Assembly (NCBI RefSeq): GCF_029203305.1
Contig: NC_089467.1
Span: 806,001-870,000, forward strand
Length of the DNA: 64,000 nt
Direction: 5' to 3'
Source: Yamadazyma tenuis
Lineage: Eukaryota > Ascomycota > Pichiomycetes > Serinales > Debaryomycetaceae
Below the pieces are notes generated by a model. That model did no database searches, was not told where the DNA came from, and was given only the letters and a program-made list of their open reading frames with translations. Position numbers and translations under genes: made by a program. Position 1 is the first letter of the stretch, and each line of letters starts with the position of its first letter. This document shows positions 60,800 to 64,000 of this stretch, one piece after another.

Positions 60800-61696
60800 A
60801 TGACTGTGGAATTGGAAGAACCTCCTCTTGAATCTAATGCCCAGGTGGCCAAGGATCTTTTTGCCGGGACTATTGGTGGTATTGCACAGGTATTGGTGGG
60901 ACAGCCGTTTGACACAGTGAAAGTTAGATTACAGTCCGCTGCTGAAGGAACCTACTCAGGAGCAGGAGATGTCATGAAACAGTTGGTGAGAAACGAAGGG
61001 TTGAGAGGGTTCTACAAGGGAACATTGACGCCTTTAGTAGGGGTTGGGGCTTGTGTTTCGGTACAGTTTTCTGTAAATGAGTTCATGAAAAGACACTATG
61101 ATGGGAAATTAAATGGTGGTCAACTAAGCTTGTTACAGTTCTTCAACTGTGGCGCGGTTGCTGGGTTTGCTAACGGATTCTTGGGAGCTCCAATTGAACA
61201 CATTCGTATACGGTTGCAAATACAATCTGGTCTGGTGAAGCAATTTAATGGCCCAATTGACTGCTTTTCTAAAATCTACAAACAAAACGGATTATATCTG
61301 GGAATTTTCAAAGGATTGACTCCAACACTTGTCAGAGAATCAATTGGGTTGGGTATCTACTTTGCAACTTATGAGGCTTTGATCGCTAGAGAAACTGGCA
61401 ACAAAAAGATTGCAAGAGCCGATATTCCTGGATGGAAATTGTGCTTATTTGGTGGATTATCTGGTTATACTCTTTGGATCGGTATTTATCCTGTTGATGT
61501 GGTCAAGTCCAAATTGCAAACAGACTCTTTGACCAAACCTTCTTATAAGGGTTCCATGAGTGTGATCAAAGACGTTTGGGCCAAGAATGGTATCAAAGGG
61601 TTCTATAGAGGATTTATTCCAACCATCTTGAGAGCTGCTCCAGCAAATGGAGCTACCTTTGCCATGTTTGAGTTGACCATGAGACTCATCAACTGA
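60800..61696 (+). CDS. YMC1: Mitochondrial carrier, Ymc1/Ymc2 group
   Basis: The 298-residue protein has three carrier repeats with PFDTVKVRLQ, PIEHIRIRLQ and PVDVVKSKLQ. The stretches LFAGTIGGIAQVLVGQPFDT and GWKLCLFGGLSGYTLW are shared with S. cerevisiae Ymc1/Ymc2, which are linked to glutamate/glycine metabolism in mitochondria. Six membrane helices are expected in the inner membrane. The start is the first in-frame ATG. Ornithine (Ort1) and carnitine (Crc1) carriers are more distant alternatives. Confidence 0.85.
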   Translation: MTVELEEPPLESNAQVAKDLFAGTIGGIAQVLVGQPFDTVKVRLQSAAEGTYSGAGDVMKQLVRNEGLRGFYKGTLTPLVGVGACVSVQFSVNEFMKRHYDGKLNGGQLSLLQFFNCGAVAGFANGFLGAPIEHIRIRLQIQSGLVKQFNGPIDCFSKIYKQNGLYLGIFKGLTPTLVRESIGLGIYFATYEALIARETGNKKIARADIPGWKLCLFGGLSGYTLWIGIYPVDVVKSKLQTDSLTKPSYKGSMSVIKDVWAKNGIKGFYRGFIPTILRAAPANGATFAMFELTMRLIN

Positions 61697-61773
61697 GTTC
61701 CTTATTTAATCTTATAGACTGTTGTTGTATTTTATTATTTATATTCCTACAAAGAAAAATATGGCATTAGAAT

Positions 61774-61794
61774 CGTTATTCGTTATTCGTTATA
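61774..61794. repeat. Short 7-bp tandem repeat (CGTTATT x3)
   Basis: Three adjacent units (the last ending in A) lie between the convergent carrier and ammonium-transporter stops. The array is short, AT-rich and probably neutral. Confidence 0.6.
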
Positions 61795-61801
61795 TAAAGG
61801 T

Positions 61802-63367
61802 TCATTCAATTTTGCGGTTCAAATCCATCATCTGGTTTGAACTTGGGATGTGTTCAATTCCAGCATAGTCTTCGGTATAATCTTCAGGTCTGATCACTTT
61901 GATAAACTCCATGAAGTCCATCATATATTCACCATTCAACTCATACTGGTCACCCCCTTCGAGCTCTCCGTGCTCAAACTTCGTATCTATGCTACCGACA
62001 GCAGTATCATGATCGAATCCGTTATTTGTTGGTGATAATGAAGCTTGCACGTTCAAGTGAGTATTTGAAAGTTTTTGTTCTCTCATTCTCTTGTTGAAAG
62101 TCTTGTCTATTCTCAAATGGAAGCCAGGAATCCAATCTATCAAGTAAAGAAATAAGAGCGACATCACAAACACATATGTAGCTGTCACCACGCATCCTAA
62201 TATTTGGTAGCAAATCTGGATGAAGTTTCCTTCGACCCATCCTCCTTTTGATCCGTACGAAGATTCTCCAAAAATCCCAGTAAGCAAAGAACCCACTATC
62301 CCTGTGATGCCATGAATGGCAAAGATATCAAAAGCGTCATCGATATGAAAGAAAAATTTCAATCTGGTTGCCAAATTACTCGATATTCCACCAATCACTC
62401 CAAAAACAATTGCTTTCCAGAACCCTGTAGGAGATGAAACGTATCCACCGGCAGGGGTTATCACCACCAAGCCTGCCATTAAACCTGAAGAAAATGAGAT
62501 GATTGAAATTTTCCTCTCTGACTTATTATGGCCATTACCATCTAAAGGAGTAGACAGGTAGTAGAAGTCGATGATCATCCATACTACACTACTGACGGAT
62601 GCTGCCAACAACGAATTGACCATAATATAGATCGAGAATGTGGAAAACTTATAGTCACACCCAGCAATAAATCCACACCATCCGAATGCAATGAAAAAGG
62701 TTCCTAGCAAAATAAACCCGTTATTAGAGCTTCGATAATTATAGAGCAACTTTGAATTTCTAGGGCCTAAGAGATAACTGTAGGCCAAGGCCGTAAAGCC
62801 ACTTACCACATGAATGCAGTTTCCACCTGCAAAATCAGTCACCGGTAGTGTTCCGAATTCTGTTGAAAGCCATCCATTTCTATTCCAAAACCAGTAAGTA
62901 ACTGGGTTGTAGATGATAGTAGACCAGCAAAATAAGAATAAGAGCATCGGTAACAACCGACCTCTCTCGGCAATACATCCTGGGAATGTGAACCCCACAC
63001 ATATGATTTTGAACATCCCGTTGAATAAAAAATGGTTGATTGATAGTATTTCACCTCTAGGAGTAGCGTAGACAAGTACGGCTGACTCTCTCAACTGTCG
63101 TAACACAGCAAAGTCCAAATCTCCAATGAAATGGTTAGAAGATGATGAGTAACACAAAGAGTAACTCCAAATATACCATTCCAATAGTACAAATGGAGTT
63201 AGTAACATGGGCATTGCAAGTTGTAACAAAGCTGACCTCCTCTGCGTGAGTCCCGAGTAGAAGAGAGAGACACCAACGAGCACGAAGAACAAAAGCATGG
63301 TACAGAAAAGCATATACAACGAGTTAATGGCAAGCTCTATCGGGAGATTACTCTCTTCCGATATCAT
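61802..63367 (-). CDS. Divergent ammonium transporter (Mep/Amt family)
   Basis: The 521-residue protein has about eleven membrane segments. The twin histidines of the Amt pore are both present (GGNCIHVVSG and DIFAIHGITG), as is the Asp of DFAGG and the pore Phe in FLFNGMF and GWCGFIAGC. Compared with standard members, the pore-side positions N and S of GWFGFNAGS are I and C, and the first-helix Pro is replaced by Val. An extra polar loop (LDGNGHNKSERK) separates two central helices. The cytosolic tail is long and acidic. It probably carries ammonium, as Mep2-like proteins keep the twin His, but it is a diverged paralogue. GATAA-type motifs lie close to the start. Confidence 0.83.
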   Translation of the reverse strand: MISEESNLPIELAINSLYMLFCTMLLFFVLVGVSLFYSGLTQRRSALLQLAMPMLLTPFVLLEWYIWSYSLCYSSSSNHFIGDLDFAVLRQLRESAVLVYATPRGEILSINHFLFNGMFKIICVGFTFPGCIAERGRLLPMLLFLFCWSTIIYNPVTYWFWNRNGWLSTEFGTLPVTDFAGGNCIHVVSGFTALAYSYLLGPRNSKLLYNYRSSNNGFILLGTFFIAFGWCGFIAGCDYKFSTFSIYIMVNSLLAASVSSVVWMIIDFYYLSTPLDGNGHNKSERKISIISFSSGLMAGLVVITPAGGYVSSPTGFWKAIVFGVIGGISSNLATRLKFFFHIDDAFDIFAIHGITGIVGSLLTGIFGESSYGSKGGWVEGNFIQICYQILGCVVTATYVFVMSLLFLYLIDWIPGFHLRIDKTFNKRMREQKLSNTHLNVQASLSPTNNGFDHDTAVGSIDTKFEHGELEGGDQYELNGEYMMDFMEFIKVIRPEDYTEDYAGIEHIPSSNQMMDLNRKIE

Positions 63368-63789
63368 GATTATTATCTTTTCAAAAGCTTATTTGTTAGT
63401 GTTTAGATAATTTTTTTACGTTTTCTCAGATGTGTAGAACATTTCCGCAGCCATCGTTTTTCATCGGTACAGTGAGTGAACTTCACTTTTGGGGAATGAA
63501 GACTGGGAGTTTACCTACATAGGTATTGCTCTGCGGGAACAAGGATTATGTGAACACAGAGGCATTTTTAATTTCCAGTTTTCTTCTATTGTTGCTGTTA
63601 GCCCAACAATTATTTTAATATTGGGTATTGTATTATAGTCTTCCACTAACAATTATATTTAAAATATCTATGCGAGTAGTTGGACTTATGGTTTGACTTT
63701 TCGGTTTAGGAGTGGCCACTGGTCAGTTTCTTTCCTGGCAAAACGTCTCAAAAATAATCAGTGGCATTTAACTGCTTTAATGCCAAGTC
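63368..63789. other. Intergenic region between ammonium transporter and phospholipase B gene
   Basis: 422 bp, AT-rich. GATAA occurs at 63406-63410 (plus) and 63373-63377 (minus), the core of nitrogen-regulated GATA factor sites, but these are common in AT-rich DNA. Nothing else is seen. Confidence 0.5.
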
Positions 63790-64000
63790 TTAAACAGTGG
63801 AGATTCTGGTTTCATGCCAGCAGTACTTATTAAGACACTGATGGCAGTACTCGGGTAAATCCAAACCCATGGTCAAAGCTTTTGGGAGTTGTCTAAAGTG
63901 CATTTTATCTACCTTTCTTTTAATAGCTGCGCAGCTGATGCAGGCTGCAAAATCAGTCGAGTTGTTGGCAGTCGCAAGCTCATAGCCGTTTTGAAACATC
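63790..64000 (-). CDS. PLB1: C-terminal end of phospholipase B/lysophospholipase (partial)
   Basis: The frame enters from the right edge and ends at a TAA at 63792-63790, giving 70 residues of a larger gene. The pattern FQNGYELAT, then AACISCAAIKR, then CHQCLNKYCW, with four paired cysteines, matches the conserved C-terminal cysteine region of fungal Plb proteins (CVGCAI, CxxCFxKYCW). These extracellular enzymes remove acyl chains from phospholipids. The protein stops 8 residues after YCW, without the Ser/Thr-rich GPI-anchored tail of S. cerevisiae Plb1-3. Confidence 0.8.
   Translation of the reverse strand, partial: MFQNGYELATANNSTDFAACISCAAIKRKVDKMHFRQLPKALTMGLDLPEYCHQCLNKYCWHETRISTV

Overview
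This 64 kb window is nuclear DNA of a budding yeast (Saccharomycotina), almost certainly from the CUG-Ser1 ('CTG') clade. Evidence: compact, mostly intronless genes; the few introns have GTATGT/GTAAGT donors and TACTAAC branch points; CTG codons fall where relatives carry Ser or another small or polar residue (clearest in NIT3 at 42978-42980); a CTG-clade-type variant histone H3 is present; and complex I (NDUFS7/PSST), an alternative oxidase and the betaine-lipid synthase BTA1 are encoded, all absent from S. cerevisiae. The species cannot be named from the sequence alone. Gene symbols are S. cerevisiae/Candida names assigned from remembered family features. Every Leu read from CTG under the standard code is probably Ser.

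Layout. 1-7 kb: 3' part of a Seg1-like eisosome gene, NOP13 with a PAC promoter element, OCA5 (TBC-like with both catalytic fingers replaced), then 1.3 kb of unusually GC-rich DNA leading into UBI4. 7-19 kb: UBI4 convergent with the proteasome adaptor ECM29 (which has a PACE-like promoter element), then GCD2 (eIF2B delta) and the flippase DRS2 on the minus strand. 19-26 kb: PRO2, tRNA-Val(CAC) lying 2 bp beyond the MET8 stop, MET8, MRS6, RPS12 with a Tbf1-type palindrome, and AME1 (inner kinetochore) carrying two AT-hooks. 26-34 kb: ERV14 (spliced, 152-bp intron), HRI1, NUD1, and NGR1 behind a leader of about 700 nt without a single ATG. 34-44 kb: solitary variant H3, NDUFS7, SUS1, YSA1, an unrecognised C4HC3 RING membrane protein, an MNN2-type mannosyltransferase, NIT3 and an EAT1/IMO32 hydrolase. 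45-54 kb: two tandem aldo-keto reductases (the second with a 50-bp intron), an ADH6/7-type dehydrogenase, SHO1, AOX and AVT5/6. 54-64 kb: BTA1, CCS1, SOG2, a YMC1/2 carrier, a divergent ammonium transporter, and the 3' end of a phospholipase B gene.

Most of the window is ordinary housekeeping DNA. No transposon, CRISPR array, phage or dedicated defence system was found. Functional links between neighbours are few: UBI4 next to ECM29 (ubiquitin/proteasome), and a run of oxidoreductase genes (45-48.5 kb). The best leads are the variant histone H3, the unrecognised RING protein, the ATG-free NGR1 leader, the AT-hook AME1, the MET8-tRNA junction and the GC-rich block upstream of UBI4.
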